A stretch of 64,000 nt of DNA from Streptomyces sp. NBC_01471 (GTDB taxonomy: Bacteria; Actinomycetota; Actinomycetes; Streptomycetales; Streptomycetaceae): NCBI RefSeq assembly GCF_041438865.1, contig NZ_CP109450.1, positions 3,017,001 through 3,081,000 of the forward strand. The letters are read 5' to 3'. Positions 44,089 to 56,377 of this stretch are shown piece after piece. The stretch's first letter is position 1; each line of letters opens with the position of its first letter. Below the pieces are notes generated by a model. It had not been told where the DNA came from and ran no database searches. It saw nothing but the letters and a program-made list of their open reading frames with translations. The position numbers and the translations under genes are program-made.

Positions 44089-45881
44089 GCCTTGCCTCCT
44101 GCGAGGAGCTTCTGCACGGCCGGGTCGGTGAGGCCGAGGAGGGCCGCGGGCCACAGGCCGGCGAGGACGGTGAGGGCGACGAGCGGGCTCCAGGTGGCGA
44201 GCTCGTAGCCCTGGACGTCCTGGATCTCGTAGCCCGGGATGCCTTGGGCTTCCCGGGATTCCTGGCCCTCGTGGCCCTGGACGTCCTGGAGGCTGCCGGG
44301 TGCGGGGGCCGCCGGTGGCTCTGCGGGGGCGAGCTGCGGTTCCCGTGTTTCTGGGGTTCCAGGTGCGCCTTGGGTGTCCTGTTCGCCTGGGGTTTCCCGT
44401 GTGCTGGGGGTTTCCGGCGTTTCCCGTGTTTCCTGTGCGTCGCGCGCTTCGGATGTGGCCTGCGGTGCGCTGCCCATGCAGACGCGGCGTACGACGAGGA
44501 GAAGGTACGCGGCGGTGAGCAGGGTACCGAGGGCCGCGAGCGACATGAAGGTGAGGAAGGCGGGGCGGCTGAGTCCCCCGGCCGGGTCGAAGGCGCCGAA
44601 CATGGTGAGCATCTCGCCCCAGAACCCGGCGAGTCCCGGCAGGCCGAGCGAGGCGACGGCGGCGAACGCGACGAGGCCGCCGAGCCGGGGGGCCCGGCCG
44701 TAGAGGGCGGCGCCGGTGGCTCCGGCGAGCGTGTCGAGGTCGGCGGTCCCGTAACGGTCCTTCACCGCGCCGACCAGGAAGAAGAGCAGGCCGGTGATGA
44801 GGCCGTGGGCGATGTTGGCGAAGAGCGCGCCGTTGACGCCGGTGGGGGTCATCGAGGCGATGCCGAGGAGTACGAAGCCCATGTGGCCGACCGAGGAGTA
44901 GGCGATGAGCCGCTTGAGGTCGCCCTTGTTGCCGCGTCGGACGAGCGAGAGGCAGGCGAGCGATCCGTAGATGATGCCGGCGACGGCGAAGGCCGCGAGG
45001 TAGGGAGCGAAGGTGTGCATGCCCTCGGGTGCGACGGGCAGGGCGATGCGGACGAATCCGTAGGTGCCCATCTTGAGCATGACTCCGGCGAGGAGCACCG
45101 AGCCCGCGGTGGGCGCCGCGGTGTGGGCGTCGGGGAGCCAGCTGTGCAGCGGCCACATCGGGGTCTTCACGGCGAGGCCGATGGCGATGGCGAGGACCGC
45201 GACGACCTGGGTGGTGTGGGTGAGGTCGCGGCCGTTGTCAGTGGCGAGTGCCACCATGTCGAGTGTGCCGCTCTTCACACCGATGAGGAGGATGCCGAGC
45301 AGCATGACGACGGAGCCGAGCACGGTGTAGAGGATGAACTTCCAGGCGGCGGCGGTGCGTCCGGCGCCGCCCCAGCGGGCGATGAGGAAGTACATCGGGA
45401 TGAGGACCATCTCGAAGGCCAGGAAGAAGAGCACCAGGTCGAGGGCGGCGAAGGTGGCGAGCGTCCCCGATTCGAGGAGGAGGACGAGAGCGACGAACGC
45501 CTTGGGGGACGGACCCGCGGGGAGCTTGAAGCAGGAGTAGAGCGCGCAGAGGAAGGTCAGCAGCGCGGTCAGTACGAGGAGGGGGAGCGAGATGCCGTCC
45601 GTGCCCAGATGGATCCGGACGTGGAGTGCCGGGATCCAGCTGATGTCGGTGGTGGCCTGCATCTTCGACGGGTGGTCGCGGTCGAAGCCGAGCGCGAGGA
45701 CGACCGCGGCGATGAGTACGGTGCCGGTGACGATCACACCGTGGCGGAGCACGGCCTGCCGGGGCGACCTGCCCCTCAGCCCGGGGGGTGCGGGCAGGAG
45801 CGCGGCGACGGCGCCGATGACCGGGGCGGCGACGATGAACGCCAGAAGGAACTGCATCACGGATGCGCTGATATCGATCAC
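44085..45881 (-). CDS. nuoM: NADH-quinone oxidoreductase subunit M homologue with low-complexity insertion
   Basis: Antiporter-like subunit. 598 residues, about 60-100 longer than usual. The core is normal: FLAFEMVLIPMYFLIARWGG, VKTPMWPLHSWLPDAHTAAP and FFLVGAVKDRYGT. Between the last helices (about residues 470-562) is an insertion rich in Glu, Thr, Pro and Gln, with repeats such as ETRETPETP and QDVQGHEGQES. The last helix, PLVALTVLAGLWPAALLGL, is intact. It lies 3 bases after nuoL. Confidence 0.94.
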   Translation of the reverse strand: MIDISASVMQFLLAFIVAAPVIGAVAALLPAPPGLRGRSPRQAVLRHGVIVTGTVLIAAVVLALGFDRDHPSKMQATTDISWIPALHVRIHLGTDGISLPLLVLTALLTFLCALYSCFKLPAGPSPKAFVALVLLLESGTLATFAALDLVLFFLAFEMVLIPMYFLIARWGGAGRTAAAWKFILYTVLGSVVMLLGILLIGVKSGTLDMVALATDNGRDLTHTTQVVAVLAIAIGLAVKTPMWPLHSWLPDAHTAAPTAGSVLLAGVMLKMGTYGFVRIALPVAPEGMHTFAPYLAAFAVAGIIYGSLACLSLVRRGNKGDLKRLIAYSSVGHMGFVLLGIASMTPTGVNGALFANIAHGLITGLLFFLVGAVKDRYGTADLDTLAGATGAALYGRAPRLGGLVAFAAVASLGLPGLAGFWGEMLTMFGAFDPAGGLSRPAFLTFMSLAALGTLLTAAYLLLVVRRVCMGSAPQATSEARDAQETRETPETPSTRETPGEQDTQGAPGTPETREPQLAPAEPPAAPAPGSLQDVQGHEGQESREAQGIPGYEIQDVQGYELATWSPLVALTVLAGLWPAALLGLTDPAVQKLLAGGKA

Positions 45882-45884
45882 GGC

Positions 45885-47881
<1,997 letters not shown>

Positions 47882-47885
<4 letters not shown>

Positions 47886-48331
47886 GCGGCAGCCTCTGCC
47901 TTCTCCTCGCGGTCTTCGGGCCCGTCGGGTCCGTCGGGGTCGTGCGGGTCGTGGGGTTCTTCGGGCCCGTCCGGGTCATCGGGCCCCTCGGGGTGGTGCG
48001 GTTCCTCGGGGTCGTCCGGGGCGGGTGATTCGGCGGTGTCGCGGAGCTTGTCGATGTCCGTCGTACCCCGGTTCCGGTGGACCGCGAGGACGATCGCGAG
48101 ACCGATGCCGATCTCGGCGGCGGCGATGGCGATCGTGAAGAGGGTGAGTGCCTGTCCGGAGTGGAGCTTGTCGCGCAGCCATACGTCGAAGGCGACGAGG
48201 TTGAGGTTGACGGCGTTGAGCATCAGCTCGACGGACATCAGGATCAGGATGACGTTGCGGCGGGCGAGGACTCCGTACAGCCCGGCGCAGAAGAGGAGGG
48301 CAGCGAGCACGGCGGGATAGACGAGATGCAT
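47882..48331 (-). CDS. nuoK: NADH-quinone oxidoreductase subunit K homologue with acidic tail
   Basis: Three-helix membrane subunit. The first ~100 of 149 residues are normal: [37 protein letters not shown] with the conserved Glu, and the third-helix Glu in [17 protein letters not shown]. The last ~45 residues are an unusual Pro/Asp/Glu/His-rich repeat ([18 protein letters not shown] and so on). It is coupled to nuoJ by TGATG. Confidence 0.94.
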
Positions 48332-48993
48332 CAGCGCTGCTCCCTGCTCTTCTCGGTGGCGCTGGTCTTGGTGGCGCTGGTCCTGGTGGCGCTCTTCCCG
48401 GTCGCGCTGTTCTCGGCGGCGCTGTTCTCGGCGGCGCTGTTCTTCCGGGACAGGACGATCGCCCCGACCAGGGCTGCGAGCAGGAGCACGGAGAGCGCCT
48501 CGAAGGGCAGCACCCAGTTGCGGAAGAGGGTCTCGCCGGACACCTTGGTGGAGCCCTGGACCGGACCGTGGAGGTTGATCCAGGTCGTACGGAACGCGTC
48601 GACGACCACCCAGACGAGTGAGGCGACCGCGGCGACGGCCACCGTGAGTGCCACCCACCGGTTCTCCGAATCGGCGTCCGGGGAGCGGCCGATGGGGGCC
48701 TTGGTGAGCATCAGCCCGAAGAGCAGGAGGACGACGACCGAGCCGACGTAGATCAGCACCTGCACCCAGGCGATGAACTCGGCCGTCAGCAGCAGGTATT
48801 CGACGGCGAGGCCGCCGAGCGCCACGATCAGCCAGAGCGCGGCGTGCACCAGCTGCCTGGTCGTGACGGTGATGACGGCAGCGCCGAAGGTCGCGAGGCC
48901 CACAAGGAGGAACGCGATCTCGACGCCCGACGGGGACAGGAACCCGGGGTGGGCTGCGGCTGCGACGGCGACCGCGTCTGCTGCGCGACTCAC
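48331..48993 (-). CDS. nuoJ: NADH-quinone oxidoreductase subunit J homologue with repeat tail
   Basis: Membrane subunit at the quinone-site end of the membrane arm. 220 residues from a GTG with GGGGGAGG directly upstream and overlapping the nuoI stop (GTGA). Conserved helices include [20 protein letters not shown]. The last ~35 residues are a Ser/Ala/Thr/Lys repeat ([20 protein letters not shown]). Confidence 0.93.
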   Translation of the reverse strand: MSRAADAVAVAAAAHPGFLSPSGVEIAFLLVGLATFGAAVITVTTRQLVHAALWLIVALGGLAVEYLLLTAEFIAWVQVLIYVGSVVVLLLFGLMLTKAPIGRSPDADSENRWVALTVAVAAVASLVWVVVDAFRTTWINLHGPVQGSTKVSGETLFRNWVLPFEALSVLLLAALVGAIVLSRKNSAAENSAAENSATGKSATRTSATKTSATEKSREQR

Positions 48994-49559
48994 GCCTCCC
49001 CCTCCTGCTCCTGCTGGGGCGCCCGCTCGGCCTGCTGGGCGGCTTCGAGTTTGTCCGCCGCCTTGCGTGCGGCGGCGATCTCCTTGGGCTCCTCGGCCGC
49101 CGGGTCGAGTGCGGGCGGCGCGGGCACCGTCCACATCCACTCGCGGAGCTTGTCGCGCTCGTGGGTGAGTTCGTGGATGTCCGTCTCCGCGTACTCGAAC
49201 TCCGGGGACCAGAACAGCGCGTCGAAGGGGCACACCTCGATGCAGATGCCGCAGTACATGCAGAGGGCGAAGTCGATCGCGAAACGGTCGAGGACATTGC
49301 GGCTGCGCTCGCGTCCGCCCGGCGCGGCCGCCGGGAGCGTCTCCTTGTGGGAGTCGATGTAGATGCACCAGTCGGGGCACTCACGGGCACAGAGCATGCA
49401 GACGGTGCAGTTCTCCTCGAACAGCCCGATCACGCCGCGGGAACGGGGCGGGAGTTCGGGCTGGACGTCCGGGTACTGCGCGGTGACCGTCTTCTTCGTC
49501 ATCGTGCGGAGCGTCACGGCCAGGCCCTTGGCCAGACCGGAACCGGGAACGGGAGGCAT
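48990..49559 (-). CDS. nuoI: NADH-quinone oxidoreductase subunit I homologue
   Basis: Peripheral-arm protein carrying two [4Fe-4S] clusters. 189 residues. Both cluster motifs are intact, [12 protein letters not shown] and [16 protein letters not shown], so electron transfer should be possible. The last ~60 residues form a charged, partly coiled tail ([20 protein letters not shown]). TGATG coupling with nuoH. Confidence 0.95.
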   Translation of the reverse strand: MPPVPGSGLAKGLAVTLRTMTKKTVTAQYPDVQPELPPRSRGVIGLFEENCTVCMLCARECPDWCIYIDSHKETLPAAAPGGRERSRNVLDRFAIDFALCMYCGICIEVCPFDALFWSPEFEYAETDIHELTHERDKLREWMWTVPAPPALDPAAEEPKEIAAARKAADKLEAAQQAERAPQQEQEGEA

Positions 49560-50527
49560 CAGCTGATCGCCACCTTCACAATGCCGGTGAGCGCGATCTG
49601 CGCGAGGGCGAGCGGGATGAGTACGGTCCAGGCCAGCTTCTGGAGCTGGTCCTCACGGAGCCGCGGATAGGTCACACGGAGCCAGATCACACCGAAGGCC
49701 AGGACGCCCGTCTTGAGGAGCATCCAGAGCCAGCCGAGTCCGTCGCTGCCCCAGGGCCCGTGCCAGCCGCCGAGGAAGAGTACGGCGGTGAGACCGCAGA
49801 GGATGACGATGCCCGCGTACTCGGAGAGCAGGAAGAGCGCGAAGCGCAGTCCCGTGTACTCGGTGTAGGCACCGAAGATGATCTCCGAGTCGGCGACGGG
49901 CATGTCGAAGGGCGGGCGCTGGAGTTCCGCCAGCCCCGCCGTGAAGAAGACCAGGCCGCCGACGATCTGCCACGGGATCCACCACCACGCGAACGCGTCC
50001 AGGATGCCGGGCAGCGAGACCGTTCCGGCGGCCATCGCGACGGATGCGGCGGCGAGCAGCATCGGCAGTTCGTAGGCGAGGAGCTGCGCGGCGGTACGGA
50101 TTCCGCCCAGGAGCGAGAACTTGTTGGCCGAAGCCCAGCCCGCCATGAGCGAGCCCAGCACACCGACGCCCATCACGGCCAGCACGAAGAAGATCCCCGC
50201 GTCGACGACCTGGCCCACGGCTCCCTCGCCCGGGCCGACCGGAATGACCACCAGGACGAGCAGGTACGGGAGCAGGGCGACGGCGGGGGCGAGCTGGAAG
50301 ATCCGCCGGTCGGCATCGGCCGGGACGATGTCTTCCTTCTGCGCGAACTTCACGCCGTCCGCGACGAGCTGGGCCCAGCCGTGGAATCCGCCCGCGTACA
50401 TGGGGCCGAGTCGACCCTGCATGTGGGCCATGACCTTGTGCTCGGCCTGTCCCACGAGCAGCGGAAGGACCAGGAAGGCGACAAAGACGATGACCAGCCG
50501 GATGGCGACGTCGAGTACGTCGTTCAC
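49559..50527 (-). CDS. nuoH: NADH-quinone oxidoreductase subunit H homologue
   Basis: Membrane subunit that forms the quinone cavity with NuoB and NuoD. 322 residues from a GTG overlapping the nuoC stop. Family motifs [21 protein letters not shown] (quoted in part: [16 protein letters not shown]), [21 protein letters not shown] and the C-terminal [14 protein letters not shown] are present. A quinone site half is therefore retained although nuoD is missing. Confidence 0.95.
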   Translation of the reverse strand: MNDVLDVAIRLVIVFVAFLVLPLLVGQAEHKVMAHMQGRLGPMYAGGFHGWAQLVADGVKFAQKEDIVPADADRRIFQLAPAVALLPYLLVLVVIPVGPGEGAVGQVVDAGIFFVLAVMGVGVLGSLMAGWASANKFSLLGGIRTAAQLLAYELPMLLAAASVAMAAGTVSLPGILDAFAWWWIPWQIVGGLVFFTAGLAELQRPPFDMPVADSEIIFGAYTEYTGLRFALFLLSEYAGIVILCGLTAVLFLGGWHGPWGSDGLGWLWMLLKTGVLAFGVIWLRVTYPRLREDQLQKLAWTVLIPLALAQIALTGIVKVAIS

Positions 50528-51834
50528 GCGGTATCGCCTCCGGCGGGGGTGTCGGGACCGGGGTCCGTCTCGGGTGCGGTTCCCGTTTCGGATGCCGCTG
50601 TTTCGGGGGCTTCTGTTCCGGTTGCTCCCGTTTCGGGCTCGGACTCGCGCTCGGGCTTCGGCTTGGGCGCGGGCGCCGGTGCGGTTTCGGGCTCGGGTCC
50701 GGTTTCGAGCTCGCGTGCGGTGTCAGGCTCGGTGGCGCGCTCCGGTGCCCTGCCGCCGGTCGGCCCGCCCTCCGTCGGCCCACCCTGCTTGCCCCGGGCC
50801 TCCGTGGGGCCGTCCTCCGTGGCCGGAACCTCCGTGGCCGGGGCCTCTGTGGCCCCCTCCTCCGTGGTCGGGTCCGGCGGTGGCTCGAAAGCTGGGCGGG
50901 CGTTCCGCCAGGGCGCGTCGTCGCCGGGCGCCGGGGCGGGCGGGGTCGCCGGAGGTGCGGACTGTTCCGCCCGCTGCTGGGACGCGGATCCCTCGGACAC
51001 GCTTCGGCTCCGCCGAGGACCGGCGGGTGTCCGCCCGGCAGGCCTGCTCCCAGCAGGTGCGTTCCCCGCAGGCGTGCTCCCAGCAGGTGCGGCCGGGGGC
51101 GAAGCCTGGGTTCCCGCCGAGCTCTCCGCCGTCGTCGGCGACTGGCTCGCGGAGCCCTCGTTCACGCTGCGGGCGCGCCGTGCCGGGCGGTCGGCCGCCG
51201 CGCGTGCGGCGCGTGCCGGGCGGGCCGGGGCCGGAGGAAGCTGGCCCTTCTGCGGGCCCCACTCGTTGGGGTCGGGGACACCCGGCGGCAGCATCTGGCG
51301 GCGCTTCGCACCACCGGCCCCCGCTCCGTGCCCCGCCGTCGACTCGCCCGGCTCCTTCGCGCCCGGCCAGGCCTTCGCGACACGGGCCGCGAGGACGAAG
51401 TCCTTGCGCAGCGGGTGCCCTTCGAAGCCCTCGGGCAGCAGGAGCGGCACCAGGTGCGGGTGGTCGGTGAAGGTGACGCCGAACATCTCGTGCGTCTCGC
51501 GCTCGTGCCAGCTCGCGCCCGCGTAGAGCTCAACGGCGGACGGCAGGACCGGTGCGGTGTGCGGGACCGTGGTGCGTACGAGCAGCCGGCGCACCGTACG
51601 GCCTTCGAGTGCCACGACGTGGGCGCAGACCCGGAAGCCGGCGTCCGGTTCGTCCACCGCGCTCAGCCAGTCGAAATAGGTGCAGCCGAGCCGGTCCCTG
51701 GCGGTCTCCAGGGCGGCGAGCCAGGAGGCCGCCGGTACGTCGACGGTGAGCAGGTCGTAGCTGTGCCCGGCGGTGGCTTCCTCGCCGAAGAGTTCGGTGA
51801 CCGCTTCGGGGAGCCGGTCGTACGGATGCGTCAC
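50524..51834 (-). CDS. nuoC: NADH-quinone oxidoreductase subunit C homologue with 270-residue disordered tail
   Basis: 436 residues from a GTG that overlaps the nuoB stop. Residues 1-155 are a NuoC domain: [10 protein letters not shown] (111-120) and [10 protein letters not shown] (139-148). The rest is low-complexity Ala/Pro/Glu/Thr sequence with repeated units, including [10 protein letters not shown] and [10 protein letters not shown] and many TE/PATE steps. Ordinary NuoC is about 170-250 residues. The tail may be disordered or surface-exposed. Confidence 0.9.
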   Translation of the reverse strand: MTHPYDRLPEAVTELFGEEATAGHSYDLLTVDVPAASWLAALETARDRLGCTYFDWLSAVDEPDAGFRVCAHVVALEGRTVRRLLVRTTVPHTAPVLPSAVELYAGASWHERETHEMFGVTFTDHPHLVPLLLPEGFEGHPLRKDFVLAARVAKAWPGAKEPGESTAGHGAGAGGAKRRQMLPPGVPDPNEWGPQKGQLPPAPARPARAARAAADRPARRARSVNEGSASQSPTTAESSAGTQASPPAAPAGSTPAGNAPAGSRPAGRTPAGPRRSRSVSEGSASQQRAEQSAPPATPPAPAPGDDAPWRNARPAFEPPPDPTTEEGATEAPATEVPATEDGPTEARGKQGGPTEGGPTGGRAPERATEPDTARELETGPEPETAPAPAPKPKPERESEPETGATGTEAPETAASETGTAPETDPGPDTPAGGDTA

Positions 51835-52556
51835 TGTCCGGCTCCCGGTGCCGGCGGCGGGGCGACGAGGCCGCTGGTCAACTGGGCGGTGGAGGGCGCG
51901 GAGTAGCGCTCGCCGAGCGACTCCCTGGCGATCTTCTCCTGGAGCTTCAGGATGCCCTGGAGGAGCGCTTCGGGGCGGGGCGGGCAGCCGGGCACGTACA
52001 CGTCGACGGGGATGATCTGGTCGACGCCCTTGGTCACCGAGTACGAGTCCCAGTACGGGCCGCCGCAGTTGGAGCAGGCGCCGAAGGAGATGACGTACTT
52101 CGGTTCGGGCATCTGCTCGTACAGCCGCTTGACCGCGGGGGCCATCTTGTCCGTGACCGTGCCGGAGACGATCATCAGGTCGGCCTGGCGGGGGCCCGGG
52201 GCGAACGGGATGACGCCGAGCCGGATGAAGTCGTGCCGGGCCATCGAGGCCGCGATGAACTCGATGGCGCAGCAGGCGAGGCCGAAGTTGAAGACCCACA
52301 GGCTGTAGCGGCGGCCCCAGTTGAGGACCACCTTCATGGGTTCGGGGGCCAGCCGGGACAGCACGCCCAGCCGCTGCGGACGCACGGATTCCGTCAGCTG
52401 GCCGTCCGGCGACCGGTCGTCCGACAACCGGTCGTCCGACAACGGGCTGTCATGCAACGGGCTGTCATGCAACGGGCTGTCCGGCAACGCGCCGGCCTGC
52501 GGACGGCCGCCAGGCAGCTGGGGGTCCGGCAGGTCGACGGAGTTCGTCACGTCCAT
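51831..52556 (-). CDS. nuoB: NADH-quinone oxidoreductase subunit B homologue
   Basis: Carries the terminal cluster N2. 241 residues. The cluster ligands are all there: C95-C96 (ACCAIE), C161 (GACSNCGG) and C191 (VPGCPPRPE). The N-terminal ~60 residues are an extra Asp/Ser/Pro/Leu-rich repeat ([19 protein letters not shown]) encoded by 15-base tandem repeats at about 52405-52490. The start overlaps the nuoA end by 10 bases. A much longer frame upstream is a shadow. Confidence 0.94.
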   Translation of the reverse strand: MDVTNSVDLPDPQLPGGRPQAGALPDSPLHDSPLHDSPLSDDRLSDDRSPDGQLTESVRPQRLGVLSRLAPEPMKVVLNWGRRYSLWVFNFGLACCAIEFIAASMARHDFIRLGVIPFAPGPRQADLMIVSGTVTDKMAPAVKRLYEQMPEPKYVISFGACSNCGGPYWDSYSVTKGVDQIIPVDVYVPGCPPRPEALLQGILKLQEKIARESLGERYSAPSTAQLTSGLVAPPPAPGAGQ

Positions 52557-53023
52557 TCGAGGACGCCCTTCTTCCATGCGTAGAGCAGTCCCACGGCCAG
52601 GAAGCCGAGGAAGATGAACATCTCCACCAGCGTCGACACCCCGTATCCGTCGGCCGCGAAGACCGTCGCCCACGGGAAGAGGAAGATCGAGTCCACCGCG
52701 AAGATCACGTAGAGGAAGCCGTAGACGTAGTAGCGGACCTGGGTGTGCGCCCAGCCCTCGCCGACGGGGTCGACACCGCACTCGTACGTCAGCAGCTTCT
52801 CGGGGGTCGGTACCACGGGCCGCAGCAGCCGCCCGGCCCCGAAGGCCACGGCGACGAAGAGCACGCCGACGACCGCGATGACACCGACGACCGCGTACAT
52901 GTGGAAGTAGCCCGAGTACCCGGGGTCCGCAGCGTGACTCGCATGACCCGCGCCACCCGTGTGACCCGCTCGGCCTGCGGCGAGAACCGCTCGGCCCGCC
53001 GCGGCAACGGTCGGTCCCGGCAC
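52547..53023 (-). CDS. nuoA: NADH-quinone oxidoreductase subunit A homologue
   Basis: First gene of the partial complex I operon. 158 residues from a GTG. It has three helices, with the family's [20 protein letters not shown] and [20 protein letters not shown]. The N-terminal ~40 residues (Ala/Gly/His-rich) are extra, so the true start may be further in, for example at the later [12 protein letters not shown]. Confidence 0.92.
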   Translation of the reverse strand: MPGPTVAAAGRAVLAAGRAGHTGGAGHASHAADPGYSGYFHMYAVVGVIAVVGVLFVAVAFGAGRLLRPVVPTPEKLLTYECGVDPVGEGWAHTQVRYYVYGFLYVIFAVDSIFLFPWATVFAADGYGVSTLVEMFIFLGFLAVGLLYAWKKGVLEWT

Positions 53024-53246
53024 GTCCGGCCCTCGCTCCCTGCGCCCTTTTCGTCGCCTCGTCCGTCACATTCGCCACGTTCGACGATCCGTACGCACGG
53101 GAGTCTAGGCCCTGATAAAGACTTGGTAAGCAGTCGGATCCGGCACAGTGCCCGGCGCGGGGCCCGCCGCATGGTGGGGTTATCCCTACTTCATCCCACC
53201 CAGCCGCCCCATGGCATCCGCCCCGGGCGCCCGGCACTCTTGGCGC

Positions 53247-54416
53247 ATGACCGCGATCAACTCCCCTCGGCTCGACTCCGACCGGCCGCCGCCCGCGCGC
53301 TTCGCGTTCGACCGGTTCACCTGGAAGGAGATCGCCCACCTCCTGACGAACCTGCCGACCGCGATTGCCGGGTTTGTTTACGTCCTGTTCATGATTGCCC
53401 TGGGTGGAGGCCTGGCCGTCACCGTGGTGGGGCTGCCGCTGCTCGCAGTCGGGCTGCTCGGGGCGCGGCAGCTCGGCAGGGCGGAGCGGGCCCGGGCCCG
53501 AGGGCTGCTGGGCGTCCGGGTGGAGGAGCCGAGCCCGCTGTTCGTCAAGCGCGACGGCAGCTTCTTCACCAGGCTGTGGATGAGCCTCAAGGACCCGGTG
53601 GGCTGGCGGACGATGCTGTACGGATTCATCCGTCTGCCGTGGGGTGTACTGACGTTCTCCCTGGTCCTGCCCAGTCTGTTCGTGCTCTGGCCGGTGCTGC
53701 CGTTCATCGCGCGCGGCCTGACGAACGTGGACCGCGCCATGGTCCGCGGGCTCCTCTCGCCCTCCGACGAGCTGGAGCGCCGGATCGCCGAGCTGGAGTC
53801 GGACCGCGGGGTGGTCGTGGACACGGCGGCGGCGGACCTGCGCCGCATCGAGCGGGATCTGCACGACGGGGCGCAGGCCCGGCTGGTGGCGCTCGCCATG
53901 GGTCTCGGTCTGGCCAAGGAGAAGCTCCTGGAGGATCCGGACGCGGCGGCCGTGATGGTCGGCGAGGCGCACGGCGAGGTCAAACTGGCCCTGCAGGAGC
54001 TGCGTGATCTGGCCCGCGGTATCCACCCGGCCGTCCTCACCGACCGCGGACTCGACGCCGCGCTCTCCTCGATCGCCACGCGGTGCACGGCTCCGGTGAA
54101 GGTCCGTGTCGATCTGGCCGAGCGGCCGGCCGAGGCCATCGAGGGCATCGCGTACTTCACCGTCTCGGAGCTCCTGCAGAACATCAGCAAGCACGCCCAG
54201 GCGCGTTCCGCTTCGGTGGAGGTGTGGCGCTCGGCCGACCGGTTGCTGATCCGGGTCGCGGACAACGGGCGTGGTGGGGCGCGCCTCGACGGCGGTACGG
54301 GCATGGCGGGGCTCGCCGACCGGCTTGGTGCGGTCGACGGGCTCTTCGTACTGGATTCACCGGTCGGCGGACCGACCACGGTGACGGCGGAGCTGCCCTG
54401 GCGCGACCGCGGCTGA
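53247..54416 (+). CDS. Sensor histidine kinase (HisKA_3 type), copy 1
   Basis: 389 residues from [19 protein letters not shown]; no clear ribosome site. An N-terminal sensor domain has two paired hydrophobic stretches ([38 protein letters not shown]). The dimerisation box [12 protein letters not shown] carries phospho-His206. The ATPase end has [21 protein letters not shown] and [16 protein letters not shown]. It is divergent from the nuo2 operon, followed by a paralogue and a NarL-type regulator. The signal is unknown. Confidence 0.92.
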   Translation: MTAINSPRLDSDRPPPARFAFDRFTWKEIAHLLTNLPTAIAGFVYVLFMIALGGGLAVTVVGLPLLAVGLLGARQLGRAERARARGLLGVRVEEPSPLFVKRDGSFFTRLWMSLKDPVGWRTMLYGFIRLPWGVLTFSLVLPSLFVLWPVLPFIARGLTNVDRAMVRGLLSPSDELERRIAELESDRGVVVDTAAADLRRIERDLHDGAQARLVALAMGLGLAKEKLLEDPDAAAVMVGEAHGEVKLALQELRDLARGIHPAVLTDRGLDAALSSIATRCTAPVKVRVDLAERPAEAIEGIAYFTVSELLQNISKHAQARSASVEVWRSADRLLIRVADNGRGGARLDGGTGMAGLADRLGAVDGLFVLDSPVGGPTTVTAELPWRDRG

Positions 54417-54767
54417 CGCCGGAACGGGTTGGTGTCCGACGGGGACTGTGCTGAAGGGCGCTGTGCCGGCGGGGCGCTGTGCCGGCGGGGCACCGGCTTC
54501 GACCCGGGGGTGGGGAAAACCCCCGGTCGAAGACGGTGCCCTTCCTCATGGTCGGCGGCGCCCCCGGCCGGGAGCATGGATCCGGAAGGTCGAAGGGCCC
54601 GACAGTCGGTGCCCGAACCGGACGAGCCACCTGTACCGAACCAGCCACGTGCGCCGGCCGACCGGCCACACGTGCCGGCCAACCAGCCGCACGTGCCGGC
54701 CGAACCGAATGTGCCGACCAAACCGAATGTGCCGGCCGAGCCCGGACGAAGAGAAACGGACACCGCC
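54417..54767 (+). repeat. Spacer between kinases with tandem GTGCCGGCC repeats
   Basis: 351 bases. The second half (about 54650-54745) consists of 18-21-base imperfect repeats starting GTGCCGGCC (or GTGCCGACC). They are in frame with the following kinase and would encode PHVPANQP/PNVPAEP-type repeats. An ATG at 54576 could start a protein that includes them. The first half has GCCGGCGGGGC short repeats (54466-54492). No separate gene is supported. Confidence 0.5.
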
Positions 54768-56102
54768 ATGACAACGGATCACGGCACCAGAACCCGGGAC
54801 CACCGCGTGCCGGCGGTGCTGCGTGCACCGTTCGAGGGCCGCACCTGGCGCGAGTTCGGCTACCTGCTGCTCTCGCTGCCGATCAGCATCGTGCTCTTCG
54901 TCTTCGGGGTCACGATGTTCTCGCTGAGCGCGGGCCTCCTGGTGACTTTCGTCGGTGTCCCCCTGCTCGCCGTGGGCCTGGCCGTGTGCCGGGGCTTCGG
55001 GGCGATGGAGCGGGCGAGGGCGCGGGCGCTGCTCCGGGTCGACATCGCGGATCCCGCGCCGGTACGGGGCAGGACCGGCGGCATGATGTCGTGGGCGGGT
55101 GCCGTGCTGAAGAGCGGGGCGTCCTGGCGGCACCTCGTCTACGCGCTGGTGCACTTCCCGTGGGCCGTCTTCGCCTTCTGCGTATCGGTGGTCCTGTGGA
55201 CGTACGCCTGGGCGATGTTCGCGTACCCGCTGTGGCAGTGGGTCTTCCCGGCCTACTCGAACACGGGCGGCATCCAGCTCTACGGCGACGCCACGCACAG
55301 CGTCTACCTCGACAGTCCCTTCGAGATCGCCCTGACCAGCCTGAGCGGTCTGGCCTTCGTCCTCGCCACCCCCTGGGTGATCCGCGGGCTGGCCGGGGTC
55401 GACCGGATGTTGGTGCTCGGGCTGCTCGGCCCGTCGCGGCTGGACAGCCGGGTCACCGAGCTGGAGTCGGACCGCGGGGTGGTCGTGGACACGGCGGCGG
55501 CGGACCTGCGCCGCATCGAGCGGGATCTGCACGACGGGGCGCAGGCCCGGCTGGTCTCCCTCGCCATGGACCTCGGCCTGGCCAAGGAGAAGCTGACGGC
55601 GGACCCCGAGGCCGCGGCCCGGATGGTCGACGAGGCGCACGGCGAGGTCAAGATCGCGCTCCAGGAGCTGCGCGACCTGGCCCGCGGTATCCATCCGGCC
55701 GTCCTCACCGACCGCGGGCTCGACGCCGCGCTCTCCTCGATCGCCTCCCGGTGCACGGTGCCGGTGCGGGTGGAGGTGGATCTGCCGGCCAGACCGGCTG
55801 CCGCCATCGAGGGCATCGCGTACTTCACCGTCTCGGAACTCCTGCAGAACATCAGCAAGCACGCCGGGGCGACCCGCGCGAGTGTGGACGTCTGGCGGGT
55901 GGAGAACCGCATCATGCTCCAGGTGACCGACGACGGCCGGGGCGGGGCCACCGGACCTGGCGGCGACCTCACCGCAGGTGCCGCGAGCGGTGGTCTGGCG
56001 GGGCTCGCGGAGCGGCTCGACGCGGTCGACGGACTGCTGGTCGTGGACTCGCCGCCCGGTGGCCCGACGACCGTCACCGCCGAACTGCCCTGGCGCGACT
56101 GA
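54768..56102 (+). CDS. Sensor histidine kinase (HisKA_3 type), copy 2
   Basis: 444 residues from MTTDHGTRTRDHRVPAVLR; a longer frame from ATG 54576 would add 64 residues of Pro-rich repeat. It has the same architecture as copy 1 with an extra loop between membrane segments. Phospho-His255 lies in [12 protein letters not shown] and the ATPase domain ends GLAGLAERLDAVDGLLVVDS. One 100-base block (55456-55555) is identical to copy 1 (53788-53887). It probably forms a heteromeric or alternative input to the next response regulator. Confidence 0.92.
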   Translation: MTTDHGTRTRDHRVPAVLRAPFEGRTWREFGYLLLSLPISIVLFVFGVTMFSLSAGLLVTFVGVPLLAVGLAVCRGFGAMERARARALLRVDIADPAPVRGRTGGMMSWAGAVLKSGASWRHLVYALVHFPWAVFAFCVSVVLWTYAWAMFAYPLWQWVFPAYSNTGGIQLYGDATHSVYLDSPFEIALTSLSGLAFVLATPWVIRGLAGVDRMLVLGLLGPSRLDSRVTELESDRGVVVDTAAADLRRIERDLHDGAQARLVSLAMDLGLAKEKLTADPEAAARMVDEAHGEVKIALQELRDLARGIHPAVLTDRGLDAALSSIASRCTVPVRVEVDLPARPAAAIEGIAYFTVSELLQNISKHAGATRASVDVWRVENRIMLQVTDDGRGGATGPGGDLTAGAASGGLAGLAERLDAVDGLLVVDSPPGGPTTVTAELPWRD

Positions 56103-56377
56103 CCGGTCCGGCTCACCCGCTCTTCCCCGGCGCAGGGGCTGGTCCCTCCACCTCTGTGCCGGCGCCTCTCCCCCGGCACAGGGCCCGGTCCGTCGCTCCC
56201 GGGCGTCGGTCCCTGCCACCCCCCGGGGACCCCGGCTGCTCCTCTCCCCCGGCGCCGGTGCCTGCCCCCTGCCGCATCCTGCCGCACGATGGTCCGGCTC
56301 CTGCCCGCTCGGCCCCCGATGCTGGGATGCTGTGTGCGCAGGGCAGGAATTATCACCAAGTGGGGGGCTTGAGCGTC

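Noticed and set aside
54650..54745. Tandem repeats as a CRISPR array
   Set aside because: Units of 18-21 bases are directly adjacent and imperfect with no spacers, and they are in frame with the kinase.
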